DNA from: Oryzobacter faecalis
GTDB lineage: Bacteria > Actinomycetota > Actinomycetes > Actinomycetales > Dermatophilaceae
NCBI RefSeq assembly: GCF_046764005.1
Contig: NZ_JBKOFW010000004.1
Coordinates: 1-64,000 of the forward strand
Reading direction: 5' to 3'
DNA: 64,000 nt
Below the pieces are notes generated by a model. The model was not told where the DNA came from, ran no database searches, and saw only the letters and a list, made by a program, of their open reading frames with translations. This document shows positions 40,376 to 52,268 of the stretch, one piece after another (the first letter of the stretch is position 1; every line of letters begins with the position of its first letter). A program made the position numbers and the translations under genes.

Positions 40376-41074
40376 GTGTCCGACGCCATCAAGCTCGTCG
40401 CCGAGCCGCGCACCCAGTTCGGCAAGGGCGCCGCGCGCAAGATCCGCCGCGCCCACAAGATCCCCGCCGTCATGTACGGCCACGGCACCGCCCCGGTCCA
40501 CATCACCCTCCCGGGCCACGACGCGATGCTCGCGCTCAAGCACAGCAACGCCCTCCTCACCATCGTCCTCGACGGTGACGAGCAGCTGGCGCTCGCCAAG
40601 GACGTGCAGCGCGACCCCATCAAGCCCGTCATCGAGCACGTCGACCTCGTCGTCGTCAAGAAGGGCGAGAAGGTCACCGTCGACGTGCCCGTCCACGTCG
40701 AGGGCGAGGCCGCGCCGGAGACCGTCGTCACCACCGACCACACGAGCCTGCAGCTCGAGGTCGAGGCGACCGCCATCCCCGAGAGCCTCACCGTGAACGT
40801 CGACGGGCTCGAGGCCGGCACGCAGATCCTCGCGGGCGCCGTCGAGCTCCCCGCCGGGGCCACGCTCGTCACCGACACCGAGGCGCTCGTCGTCAACGTC
40901 ACCCAGCAGGTGTCCGCCGAGGCCCTCGAGGCCGAGCTCGCCGAGGCCGAGGCCGAGGCCGGCATCGAGCGCGAGGAGTCCGACGAGGAGGCCGCCGAGG
41001 GCGAGGCCGCCGAGGGCGAGACCGCGGAGGGCGAGGCCGCCGCGGGCGACGCCGAGAAGGCCGACGAGGCCTGA
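40376..41074 (+). CDS. rplY: 50S ribosomal protein L25 (CTC/TL5 family)
   Basis: A 232-residue, long-form L25. The N-terminal 5S rRNA-binding domain (about residues 1-92: AEPRTQFGKGAARKIRRAHK, PAVMYGHG, RDPIKPVIEHVDL) is followed by the TL5/CTC C-terminal domain (about 95-185: KVTVDVPVHVEGEA, ESLTVNVDGLE). A very acidic Glu/Ala tail with GEAAEGE-type repeats (about 190-232) ends the protein. GTG start with AGGAG. A strong terminator follows, so it is transcribed apart from pth. Confidence 0.95.
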   Translation: MSDAIKLVAEPRTQFGKGAARKIRRAHKIPAVMYGHGTAPVHITLPGHDAMLALKHSNALLTIVLDGDEQLALAKDVQRDPIKPVIEHVDLVVVKKGEKVTVDVPVHVEGEAAPETVVTTDHTSLQLEVEATAIPESLTVNVDGLEAGTQILAGAVELPAGATLVTDTEALVVNVTQQVSAEALEAELAEAEAEAGIEREESDEEAAEGEAAEGETAEGEAAAGDAEKADEA

Positions 41075-41100
41075 GCCGCCCGCTCACCACGCACGACCCA

Positions 41101-41134
41101 CCGGGGCCCGGTCCGTTCGCGGACCGGGCCCCGG
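41101..41134 (+). terminator. Strong terminator after rplY
   Basis: Perfect 15-bp GC-rich stem (41101-41115/41120-41134) closed by a TTCG tetraloop, 26 nt past the stop. No T-tract, but by far the most stable single hairpin of this type seen here. Confidence 0.75.
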
Positions 41135-41223
41135 CGCGTGTCGGGGCCCGTCGCGCCCTCCGCCCGCTGCACCGGCCTGCGCTCGGTGACACGGGGGCGG
41201 GAGGAGGCGGCGCCGGGGGTGGA

Positions 41224-41229
41224 TAGCCT
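41224..41229 (+). promoter_or_regulatory. -10 element of leaderless pth
   Basis: TAGCCT with exactly 7 nt before the GTG at 41237. Confidence 0.55.
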
Positions 41230-41236
41230 TGGGGAC

Positions 41237-41839
41237 GTGACCGACTCCGGACCCTGGCTCGTCGTCGGGCTCGGCAACCCCGGGCCGGCCTACGCGGGCA
41301 ACCGACACAACGTCGGCGCGATGGTCGTCGACGAGCTCGCCCGTCGCGCCGGCACGGCCCTGCGGACCCACAAGGCCAGGGCGCACGCGGCCCACATCCG
41401 CCTCGGCACCGGACCGGGCGGGGTCCCCGGCCCGGCGGCCGTCGTCGCGGTGCCCAGCTGCTACATGAACGAGTCGGGCGGTCCCGTCTCCGCGCTGCTC
41501 CGCTTCTTCTCGGTGCCGCCCGAGCGCCTCGTCGTCGTCCACGACGAGCTCGACCTCGACGCCGGCACCGTCCGCCTCAAGCGCGGCGGCGGCGAGGGCG
41601 GCCACAACGGGCTGCGCTCGATCAGCAGCTCGCTCGGCACCAAGGACTACCACCGGGTGCGCGTCGGCATCGGCCGTCCGCCGGGCCGGATGGACGCCGC
41701 CGACTTCGTCCTGCGCGACTTCTCCTCGACCGAGAGGAAGGACCTGCCCTTCCTCCTCGACGACGCCGCCGACGCGGTCGAGGCCCTCGTCGCCCTCGGG
41801 CTGCTCGACGCCCAGCAGCGGGTGCACGCCCCCCGCTGA
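41237..41839 (+). CDS. pth: Peptidyl-tRNA hydrolase
   Basis: A 200-residue enzyme releasing tRNA from stalled peptidyl-tRNA. The start WLVVGLGNPGPAYAGNRHNVGAMVVD contains the catalytic His (NRHNVG). PSCYMNESGGPV, VVHDELDLDAGTVRLKRGGG (catalytic Asp region) and GGHNGLRSI follow. The GTG at 41237 matches the family start and the -10 spacing; the longer upstream frame crosses the rplY terminator. The rplY-pth-mfd neighbourhood is conserved in actinobacteria, here interrupted by a tyrosine-kinase gene. Confidence 0.95.
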   Translation: MTDSGPWLVVGLGNPGPAYAGNRHNVGAMVVDELARRAGTALRTHKARAHAAHIRLGTGPGGVPGPAAVVAVPSCYMNESGGPVSALLRFFSVPPERLVVVHDELDLDAGTVRLKRGGGEGGHNGLRSISSSLGTKDYHRVRVGIGRPPGRMDAADFVLRDFSSTERKDLPFLLDDAADAVEALVALGLLDAQQRVHAPR

Positions 41840-41864
41840 GCCCGTCCCGCACGGGGTCGCAGGC

Positions 41865-41882
41865 CCGGGCCCAAAGGCCCGG
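41865..41882 (+). terminator. Terminator hairpin after pth
   Basis: Perfect stem CCGGGCC/GGCCCGG with a CAAA loop, 25 nt past the pth stop. Confidence 0.55.
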
Positions 41883-41911
41883 AACCACAGACGCACCACG
41901 CGTGCCGGCCG

Positions 41912-41917
41912 TAGCAT
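41912..41917 (+). promoter_or_regulatory. -10 element of the tyrosine-kinase gene
   Basis: TAGCAT; predicted start near 41925 gives a leader of about 27 nt containing AGGGGAGG 6 nt before the ATG. Confidence 0.5.
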
Positions 41918-41951
41918 GGTTCCTCTCGCGTCTTCGCAGGGGAGGACCCCA

Positions 41952-43439
41952 ATGACGCTCCTCGACGCCGTCCGCATCGTGCGGCGGTTCTGGATGACCA
42001 TCGCGACCTGCGTGCTGCTCGCGGTCGGCGCCGCCGCGTACTACGCGGCCCAGCAGCCGCGCCTGTACGTGGCCAGCTCCGAGGCCTACGTCTCCGTCGG
42101 CGGGACCGAGCAGGTCGCGGAGGCCTCCGTCGGCAACTCGGTGGCCGCCGCGAAGGCGCTCGCGTACGCACCCCTGACCCGCAGCGGGATGGTCGCCGAG
42201 CGGGTGATCGCGGCCCTCAACCTGCCCGAGTCGATCGGGGCGGTCAACGGCGCCGTGCAGTACGCCACCGAGCCGGGCAGCCCCCGGATCCAGGTCTTCG
42301 TCACCTCGACCTCGCCCCAGCGTGCCAAGGACATCGCCAACGCCGTCGTCACGGCGACGGCCCAGGTCGCCTCCATCGTCGAGAGCGGGGGTGAGTCCGA
42401 CTCGGGCATCGTCAAGCTCCTGCCCGTGACGAACGCGGTGCTCCCCACGAGCCCGAGCTCGCCCAACGTCGAGAAGCTCCTCCTCATGGGGTTCGGGGCC
42501 GGCATCGTCCTCGCCTACCTCGTCGTGATGGCCCGGCTGCGGCTCGACACCCGCATCCGCCGGCCCGACGACATCACGGAGATGACCGAGCACGGCCTCA
42601 TCGGGACCATCCCGCGCTCGCGGGACCTGCGCTCCCGGCTGCACTCCGAGGACCTGCTGCGCGGGGCGGTCGGCGAGTCGCTGCGCCACCTGCGCACCAA
42701 CCTCATGTTCGCCGACCCGGACACGTCGCCCCGCTCGGTCGCGGTGACCAGTCCCCAGCCGGCGGAGGGCAAGTCGACGATCTCCGCGCTCCTCGCCCGC
42801 GCGCTGGCCGTCCGCGGCGAGCACGTCGTCCTCGTCGACGGCGACCTGCGCCGCCCCATGGTCGCGACGCTGTTCGACATCGACTCCGGGGTCGGCCTGA
42901 CCCAGGTGCTCTCCGGGGCGGTGCCGCTCGACGAGGCCCTCGTCCCCACCGACACCCACGGCCTGGTGGTCCTGCCCGCCGGGCGCATCCCGCACAACCC
43001 GAGCGAGGTCGTCGGCTCCGAGCGGATGCGCGACCTCCTCGCCGAGCTCTCGAGGGACCGCCTCGTCGTCATCGACGCCCCGCCCGCCCTGCCCGTGACC
43101 GACGCGATGATCCTCGCCCAGCGGGTCGACGGCCTCATCGTCGTCACGCTCATGGGCAAGAGCCGCAAGGAGCACCTCAAGCGCGTCATCTCCCTCGCCG
43201 AGAGCGTCAACGCGAGGATCTTCGGCATCGTCCTCAACGGCATCCCGCAGGGTCGCGCGGCCGGGGTCTACGGGTACGAGACGTACGGGTACGAGCACGA
43301 CGACCGGGCGTACCGCAAGAAGGTGCGCCGTGGGCGCCGTCGCCCGGCGTCGAGCGAGGTCCGCTCGTCGCCCCAGCCCCACGAGCTCACACCCGAGCAG
43401 GTCGACCTCGTCACGACCCCGCCGAAGCGCAAGCGCTGA
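41952..43439 (+). CDS. Wzz-type chain-length determinant fused to a bacterial tyrosine kinase
   Basis: A 495-residue BY-kinase. An N-terminal Wzz domain (helix about 12-33, extracytoplasmic loop, second helix about 178-198) is followed by a cytoplasmic kinase domain. That has Walker A AEGKSTIS (about 271), Walker A' VLVDGDLRRP (about 294) and Walker B LVVIDAPP (about 372). A C-terminal tyrosine cluster (YGYETYGYEHDDRAY, about 442-456) is the expected autophosphorylation site, and the tail is basic. Such proteins control capsule or exopolysaccharide chain length. No polysaccharide genes are adjacent; it sits alone between pth and mfd with its own promoter and ribosome binding site. I start at the ATG after that site. 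Confidence 0.92.
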   Translation: MTLLDAVRIVRRFWMTIATCVLLAVGAAAYYAAQQPRLYVASSEAYVSVGGTEQVAEASVGNSVAAAKALAYAPLTRSGMVAERVIAALNLPESIGAVNGAVQYATEPGSPRIQVFVTSTSPQRAKDIANAVVTATAQVASIVESGGESDSGIVKLLPVTNAVLPTSPSSPNVEKLLLMGFGAGIVLAYLVVMARLRLDTRIRRPDDITEMTEHGLIGTIPRSRDLRSRLHSEDLLRGAVGESLRHLRTNLMFADPDTSPRSVAVTSPQPAEGKSTISALLARALAVRGEHVVLVDGDLRRPMVATLFDIDSGVGLTQVLSGAVPLDEALVPTDTHGLVVLPAGRIPHNPSEVVGSERMRDLLAELSRDRLVVIDAPPALPVTDAMILAQRVDGLIVVTLMGKSRKEHLKRVISLAESVNARIFGIVLNGIPQGRAAGVYGYETYGYEHDDRAYRKKVRRGRRRPASSEVRSSPQPHELTPEQVDLVTTPPKRKR

Positions 43440-43488
43440 CCGAGGGTCACCGCCCCCCGGCGCCGTCGGGGCCGTCGGACCCCGGACC

Positions 43489-43494
43489 TAGACT
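43489..43494 (+). promoter_or_regulatory. -10 element of leaderless mfd
   Basis: TAGACT with 8 nt before the ATG at 43503. Confidence 0.5.
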
Positions 43495-43502
43495 TGACGG
43501 CG

Positions 43503-47081
<3,579 letters not shown>

Positions 47082-47111
47082 CCGGACCCGACCCCGAAAG
47101 GACTCCCTGAC

Positions 47112-47645
47112 GTGACTTCCTCGGTTCGCCGCACCGTGGCGGCGCTCGTCCTCGGTGCCGCGCTCGCCACCGCGGGTTGTGGCGCCACCACCGCCGACCG
47201 TGCCGCCGTCGTCGACGGGTCCGTCATCTCCGAGACCGAGCTCCAGGCCGCGATGCGCGAGGTCAACGGGATGGAGCCCGCGCTGCTCCAGCAGCCGCTG
47301 ACGCCGAGCGGCACGCTCACCGCGCTCGTCCAGGCGCCCGTGGTCCTCGCGGTCCTCGCGGAGAAGGGCGTCGCCGTCTCCGACTCCGTGGCCCGGCAGG
47401 CCGCCGCCCAGCGCGGGCTCCGCGAACCGAGCGAGGCGACGCTGCAGATCGTCCGGCTCGCCACCGCCATCGGCACGGCGCAGGAGCAGGGCCTCGTCAC
47501 CGAGGCCGAGGCCACCGAGGTCAACACCCGCCTCGCCGCCCTCGACGTCGAGGTCAACCCGCGCTACGGCACCTACGACACGCAGGCGGCCTCGATCCAG
47601 CTGACCCAGCCCTCCTGGATCACCACCACCGACACCCAGCAGTGA
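47112..47645 (+). CDS. SurA N-terminal-domain lipoprotein
   Basis: A 177-residue exported lipoprotein. Its signal peptide has lipobox ATAGC (lipidated Cys about residue 23). A SurA-N-like region (AAVVDGSVISETELQAAMRE, about 32-51) is followed by helices. It lacks a PPIase domain. The C-terminal part ends with NPRYGTYDTQAASIQLTQPSW, which resembles the end of the similarly placed actinobacterial SurA_N proteins between mfd and mazG. Possibly a chaperone for exported proteins. GTG start after ribosome binding site GAAAGGA; its stop overlaps the mazG start. Confidence 0.85.
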   Translation: MTSSVRRTVAALVLGAALATAGCGATTADRAAVVDGSVISETELQAAMREVNGMEPALLQQPLTPSGTLTALVQAPVVLAVLAEKGVAVSDSVARQAAAQRGLREPSEATLQIVRLATAIGTAQEQGLVTEAEATEVNTRLAALDVEVNPRYGTYDTQAASIQLTQPSWITTTDTQQ

Positions 47646-48604
47646 CCCCCGGCCGGCTCGGGCTCGTCCTCACCTCCCCGCGCGTCGCCCCGGGCCTGCT
47701 CTCGCACGGCGCCTGGGCCGCGGTCTCGGAGGCCGCCGTGCGGCTCGCGCGCTCGCTGGACGAGCCGCTCGCCGAAGCGGTGGAGGAGGCCGGGTTCACC
47801 GTCGAGGAGGTCGGGGAGGCGCCCGCTCCCGCGCTGGCCCGGCGCCTCGTCGACCTCGCGGCGACCGTGCCGGTCGTGTGGCTCGGCTCGTCCGACGGGG
47901 ACCCGGGGCTCGCCGACGCCATCGCGTCCGAGGTGTCGCGGCTGGAGGCGCCGCCCGCCGTCGAGGTCGTCGTCGGGTCGTGGGACGTCCAGGGCGGTCG
48001 CCTCCTCGACGTCGTCGCGACGATGGACCGGCTGCGCTCGCCCGGCGGCTGCCCCTGGGATGCCGAGCAGACCCACGCGACCCTCGCGCCGTACCTCGTC
48101 GAGGAGACCCACGAGGTGCTCCACGCCATCGAGGCCGGCGACCCCCGCCACCTCGCCGAGGAGCTCGGCGACGTCCTCCTCCAGGTCGTCTTCCACGCCC
48201 GGGTCGCCGAGGACGCCGACGACGGCGCGTTCGACATCGACACGGTGGCGGGGCTGCTCGTCGAGAAGCTGGTCCGACGACACCCCCACGTCTTCGGCGA
48301 CGGCGACGCCACGACACCCGACGAGGTCGAACGCGCCTGGGAGCGGATCAAGGCCGAGGAGAAGGCCGCCGCAGGCGCCGCCGGCGACCACGCCGACCTC
48401 CTCCACGGCATCGCCCCGACCCTTCCGGCGCCGCTGGCGGCCGACAAGGTCCTCGCGCGCGTCCGGCGCCGCTCGCTCGTCGCCGAGGAGGCGGCGCTCG
48501 CCGAGCTCGCCGCGTCGCGCGAGGCCCTGGCCGCCGCCGAGGAGCGGGTGAGGGTCGCCCTCGCGTCCGTGGCCGACAGCGTTCAGCCGCAGACCGGCTC
48601 GTAG
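47642..48604 (+). CDS. mazG: Nucleoside triphosphate pyrophosphohydrolase MazG
   Basis: A 320-residue protein. An N-terminal region (about 1-115) lacks recognisable motifs and is an extension seen in actinobacterial MazG. The MazG domain (about 120-235) shows LRSPGGCPWDAEQTHATL, the metal-binding EETHEVLHAIE and EELGDVLLQVVFHA motifs, and RRHPHVFGD. It hydrolyses non-canonical NTPs. GTG start shares GTGA with the lipoprotein gene. It precedes the pseudouridine genes with a separate promoter between. Confidence 0.93.
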   Translation: MTPGRLGLVLTSPRVAPGLLSHGAWAAVSEAAVRLARSLDEPLAEAVEEAGFTVEEVGEAPAPALARRLVDLAATVPVVWLGSSDGDPGLADAIASEVSRLEAPPAVEVVVGSWDVQGGRLLDVVATMDRLRSPGGCPWDAEQTHATLAPYLVEETHEVLHAIEAGDPRHLAEELGDVLLQVVFHARVAEDADDGAFDIDTVAGLLVEKLVRRHPHVFGDGDATTPDEVERAWERIKAEEKAAAGAAGDHADLLHGIAPTLPAPLAADKVLARVRRRSLVAEEAALAELAASREALAAAEERVRVALASVADSVQPQTGS

Positions 48605-48703
48605 GGGCGCTCGCCGGCCTCGGCACGACCCGACCCCGGCACGGGCGGTCGTACCTTCGACGCCACCGTCAGCGGCCTCGTCGACCGCGCGAGAGGGGGC
48701 CGG

Positions 48704-48733
48704 TTGCTTTGAAAGTACAAGTGCGCTTAATAT
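48704..48733 (+). promoter_or_regulatory. A/T-rich promoter of psuK-psuG
   Basis: -35 TTGCTT (48704-48709), an 18-bp spacer and -10 TAATAT (48728-48733), with exactly 7 nt before the ATG at 48741 (leaderless). The patch 48702-48741 is strikingly A/T-rich for this DNA. Its outer ends GTTGC and GCAAC form an inverted repeat, a possible operator for the HTH on the kinase. Confidence 0.6.
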
Positions 48734-48740
48734 TTGCAAC

Positions 48741-49910
48741 ATGAGGATGACGGCGCGGGAGCGGGAGATCGTCGCACTGCTGCGCGCGGAGCCCCTCCTC
48801 GACGCGGCCGCCCTCGCCTCGCGGCTGGGCTCGACCCGCGCCGCCGTGTCGGTGCACCTGAGCAACCTCACCCGCAAGGGCGTCCTCCTCGGCCGGGGCT
48901 ACGTCCTGCGGCCCGAGGCCGACTCGGTCGTCGTCGTCGGCGGTGCCGTCCTCGACAGCAAGGTCCGCACGGCGGTGGCGCCGGTCCTCGGCACGAGCAA
49001 CCCGGGCACGTCGACGAGCACGGTCGGTGGGGTGGGTCGCAACATCGCCGAGAACCTCGCCCGGCTCGGGAGCCCCACGGTCCTCGTGGCCGCCGTCGGC
49101 GACGACCTCGCCGGGCGCACGGTCATCGCGCGCACCGAGGCCGCGGGCGTCGAGTGCCGCCACGTCGTCACCTCGCCGCACCCCACCGGCACGTACTCGG
49201 CCGTCCTCGACGACGGGGGCGACCTCCTCGTGGCCGTCGCCGACATGCGTGCCACCGACGAGCTGTCCGTCTCCGACCTCGGGGTCGTGCCCTCGCTGCT
49301 GACCGGTGCCGACGCCCTCGTCGTCGACGCCAACCTCGACGTCACCGTCATCCGCTGGCTCCTCTCCGCCGCGGCCGAGGCCGGCATCCCGGGGATCCTC
49401 GATCCGGTGTCCGTCGCGAAGGCCACCGAGGCCGCCCCGGCCCTCGACGGGACCGTCCCCGTCCACACCGTCACGCCCAACGTCGACGAGCTCGCCGCCC
49501 TCGTGGGCGCGCCGGTCGGGCGTGACGTCGAGGCCGTCGTCGCGGCCGCGGGCGTCCTCCACGACCGCGGCGTCGAGCACGTGTGGGTCCGGCGTGGGAC
49601 GAGCGGGAGCCTGCTGTCGATCGCCCCCCAGCCCACGCCCGACGCGCCCGCGCCCGCGCGCCGGGTCGTCCTCGTCGGCGCACCGCCGACCACCGTCGAG
49701 GACGTCACGGGCGCCGGCGACTCGATGACCGCCGGTTACGTCCACGCCCTGATGACGGGGGAGGACGTCGTCGCCGCCGCGCGGTTCGGCCAGGCCCTCG
49801 CCGCCCTCACCGTGGCCACGCCCGACACGGTCCGCCCCGACCTCACCGCCGCCCTCGTCGCGGCCCACCTGACCCCCGACACCCCGCCCACCGAGGAGCT
49901 CCACCCATGA
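48741..49910 (+). CDS. psuK: Pseudouridine kinase with N-terminal helix-turn-helix
   Basis: A 389-residue protein. An N-terminal winged HTH (about residues 3-50, ALASRLGSTRAAVSVHLSNL) is fused to a PfkB-type kinase (about 58-380). The kinase has GGVGRNIAENLARLG (substrate loop), TVTPNVDELAALVG and the C-terminal signature DVTGAGDSMTAGYV with catalytic Asp. It would phosphorylate pseudouridine at the 5' position. Together with psuG, which starts within its stop codon (ATGA), it forms a pseudouridine salvage pathway. The HTH suggests it regulates its own operon. No transporter gene is adjacent. Confidence 0.9.
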   Translation: MRMTAREREIVALLRAEPLLDAAALASRLGSTRAAVSVHLSNLTRKGVLLGRGYVLRPEADSVVVVGGAVLDSKVRTAVAPVLGTSNPGTSTSTVGGVGRNIAENLARLGSPTVLVAAVGDDLAGRTVIARTEAAGVECRHVVTSPHPTGTYSAVLDDGGDLLVAVADMRATDELSVSDLGVVPSLLTGADALVVDANLDVTVIRWLLSAAAEAGIPGILDPVSVAKATEAAPALDGTVPVHTVTPNVDELAALVGAPVGRDVEAVVAAAGVLHDRGVEHVWVRRGTSGSLLSIAPQPTPDAPAPARRVVLVGAPPTTVEDVTGAGDSMTAGYVHALMTGEDVVAAARFGQALAALTVATPDTVRPDLTAALVAAHLTPDTPPTEELHP

Positions 49911-50857
49911 CCGCCACCGCCCCGTCCGTCGCCGCCGTGCCCACCCCGCACCCGATGCTCGCCCTCGCCCCCGAGGTCCGCGAGGCCCTCGCCCAGGGCC
50001 GCCCGGTCGTCGCGCTCGAGTCGACGATCATCAGCCACGGGATGCCCTACCCGCACAACGTCGCGATGGCGCGTGAGGTCGAGCAGATCGTCCGCGACGG
50101 CGGTGCCGTTCCGGCCACGATCGCGATCCTCGACGGCCGCCCGACCGTGGGCCTGTCCGACGAGCAGCTCGAGATGTTCGGCGCCGACGACGCCATCCGG
50201 AAGGTCAGCGTCCGCGACCTCGCCCACGTCGTCGCCACCGGTGTCCACGGGGCGACGACCGTCGCGAGCACGATGCGCATCGCCGCGCTCGCCGGCATCC
50301 GGCTGTTCGTGACCGGCGGCCTGGGCGGTGTGCACCAGGGCGGCGAGGGCTCCATGGACGTCTCCGCCGACCTCACCGAGCTCTCCCGCACCGAGGTCGC
50401 GGTCGTGTCCGCGGGCGTGAAGTCGATCCTCGACATCGGGCGCACCCTCGAGGTGCTCGAGACCCTCGAGGTGCCCGTCGTCGGCTACGGCACCGACGAG
50501 TTCCCCTCCTTCTTCTCGCGCTCGAGCGGGCTGGCGGTCCCCATGCGGGTCGACACCCCGGAGGACGCCGCGCGGCTCATGCGAGCCTCGTTCGACCTCG
50601 GGGTGGGCACCGGCATCTCCTTCGCCAACCCGGTCCCCGCCGAGCACGAGATGGCCCGCGACGACATCGACGGCGTCATCGCCGCCGCGCTCGCCGAGTG
50701 CGCCGAGCGGGGTGTCTCCGGCAAGGACATCACCCCGTTCCTGCTGGGCCGGCTCGTCGAGCTGTCCGGCGGACGCTCGCTCGAGACCAACCTCGCCCTC
50801 GTGCGCCACAACGCCCGCGTGGGCACCGCCATCGCGGTCGCCTACGCCGCCCTCTGA
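49907..50857 (+). CDS. psuG: Pseudouridine-5'-phosphate glycosidase
   Basis: A 316-residue enzyme (YeiN/IndA family) that splits the C-C glycosidic bond of pseudouridine 5'-phosphate to uracil and ribose 5-phosphate. Conserved segments are VALESTIISHGMPYPHN (about residues 36-52), PATIAILDGRPTVGL, KVSVRDL (Lys), GATTVASTMRIAALAGI, FVTGGLGGVHQGGE and ISFANPVPAEHEM. It is translationally coupled to psuK. Confidence 0.95.
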   Translation: MTATAPSVAAVPTPHPMLALAPEVREALAQGRPVVALESTIISHGMPYPHNVAMAREVEQIVRDGGAVPATIAILDGRPTVGLSDEQLEMFGADDAIRKVSVRDLAHVVATGVHGATTVASTMRIAALAGIRLFVTGGLGGVHQGGEGSMDVSADLTELSRTEVAVVSAGVKSILDIGRTLEVLETLEVPVVGYGTDEFPSFFSRSSGLAVPMRVDTPEDAARLMRASFDLGVGTGISFANPVPAEHEMARDDIDGVIAAALAECAERGVSGKDITPFLLGRLVELSGGRSLETNLALVRHNARVGTAIAVAYAAL

Positions 50858-50909
50858 GGACGGCCGTCCGGGGGGTGGGTCGGTCGGGAGGATGCCGCGC
50901 GACGGGGAC

Positions 50910-50915
50910 TACCCT
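50910..50915 (+). promoter_or_regulatory. -10 element of eno
   Basis: TACCCT; predicted start near 50922 gives a leader of about 34 nt with an AGGAG site 7 nt before the GTG at 50956. Confidence 0.45.
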
Positions 50916-50955
50916 CGGAGGCGACCCCATCCGCCCCACCCCCAGGAGCACCGGC

Positions 50956-52248
50956 GTGGCCACCATCGAGGCAGTAGGCGCCCGCGAGATCCTCGACTCG
51001 CGCGGCAACCCCACGGTTGAGGTCGAGGTCGCCCTCGACGACGGCACCCTGGCCCGCGCGGCCGTCCCCAGCGGCGCCTCCACCGGCGCCTTCGAGGCGG
51101 TCGAGCGCCGCGACGGCGACAAGGGCCGCTACCTCGGCAAGGGGGTCGAGAAGGCGGTCGACGCCGTCATCGAGGAGCTCGGGCCGAAGCTGCTCGGGTT
51201 CGAGGCCTCCGAGCAGCGCCTCGTCGACGCCGAGATGCTCGCCGTCGACGGCAGCGCCAACAAGGAGAAGATCGGCGCCAACGCCATCCTCGGCGTCTCG
51301 CTCGCAGTGGCCCGCGCGGCCGCCGACTCGGCCGACCTCCCGCTCTTCCGCTACGTCGGCGGCCCGAACGCCCACGTGCTGCCCGTGCCGATGATGAACA
51401 TCCTCAACGGGGGGTCGCACGCCGACTCCAACGTCGACATCCAGGAGTTCATGATCGCGCCCATCGGCGCCGACACCTTCCGTGAGGCGCTGCGCTGGGG
51501 CACCGAGGTCTACCACGCGCTCAAGGGCGTGCTCAAGGAGAAGGGGCTGGCCACGGGCCTCGGCGACGAGGGCGGCTTCGCCCCGAACCTGCCGAGCAAC
51601 CGCGCTGCCCTCGACCTCATCCTCGAGGCCATCGACAGGGCCGGCTACACCGCGGGCGAGCAGATCGCCCTCGCGCTCGACGTGGCGGCCTCGGAGTTCC
51701 ACGACGACGGCACGTACACCTTCGAGGGCGGGTCGAAGACGTCGGCGGAGATGATCGACTACTACGCCGACCTCGTCGCGTCCTACCCGCTCGTCTCCAT
51801 CGAGGACCCGCTCGACGAGTCCGACTGGGACGGCTGGAAGGCGATGACCGACCGCCTCGGCACGCAGGTGCAGCTCGTCGGCGACGACCTGTTCGTCACC
51901 AACCCCGAGCGCCTCGCCCGCGGCATCGAGACCGGCACCGCCAACGCCCTGCTGGTCAAGGTCAACCAGATCGGCTCGCTCACCGAGACCCTCGACGCCG
52001 TCGAGCTCGCCCAGCGCAACGGCTACCGCTGCATGATGAGCCACCGCTCGGGCGAGACCGAGGACACGACGATCGCCGACCTCGCGGTCGCGACGAACTG
52101 CGGCCAGATCAAGACCGGCGCCCCGGCCCGCTCCGAGCGCGTCGCCAAGTACAACCAGCTGCTCCGCATCGAGGAGGAGCTCGACGACGCCGCCGTCTAC
52201 GCCGGTGCGGGCGCCTTCCCGCGCTTCGCGAACCGCCAGCAGGACTGA
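50956..52248 (+). CDS. eno: Enolase
   Basis: A 430-residue glycolytic enzyme converting 2-phosphoglycerate to PEP. Start ATIEAVGAREILDSRGNPTVEVE, VPSGASTGAFEAVERRDGD, GDEGGFAPNL, SIEDPLDESDWDGW (metal ligand region), LLVKVNQIGSLTET (catalytic Lys) and MMSHRSGETEDTTIADLAV are all present. GTG start with AGGAG. First of the eno-ftsB-DUF501-ppx group typical of actinobacteria. Confidence 0.97.
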   Translation: MATIEAVGAREILDSRGNPTVEVEVALDDGTLARAAVPSGASTGAFEAVERRDGDKGRYLGKGVEKAVDAVIEELGPKLLGFEASEQRLVDAEMLAVDGSANKEKIGANAILGVSLAVARAAADSADLPLFRYVGGPNAHVLPVPMMNILNGGSHADSNVDIQEFMIAPIGADTFREALRWGTEVYHALKGVLKEKGLATGLGDEGGFAPNLPSNRAALDLILEAIDRAGYTAGEQIALALDVAASEFHDDGTYTFEGGSKTSAEMIDYYADLVASYPLVSIEDPLDESDWDGWKAMTDRLGTQVQLVGDDLFVTNPERLARGIETGTANALLVKVNQIGSLTETLDAVELAQRNGYRCMMSHRSGETEDTTIADLAVATNCGQIKTGAPARSERVAKYNQLLRIEEELDDAAVYAGAGAFPRFANRQQD

Positions 52249-52268
52249 GCGAGAGGCGGATTCGGCCC

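Noticed and set aside
50858..50869. Short palindrome GGACGGCCGTCC after psuG as a terminator
   Set aside because: Only 12 bp with no loop; too small to call with confidence in such GC-rich DNA.
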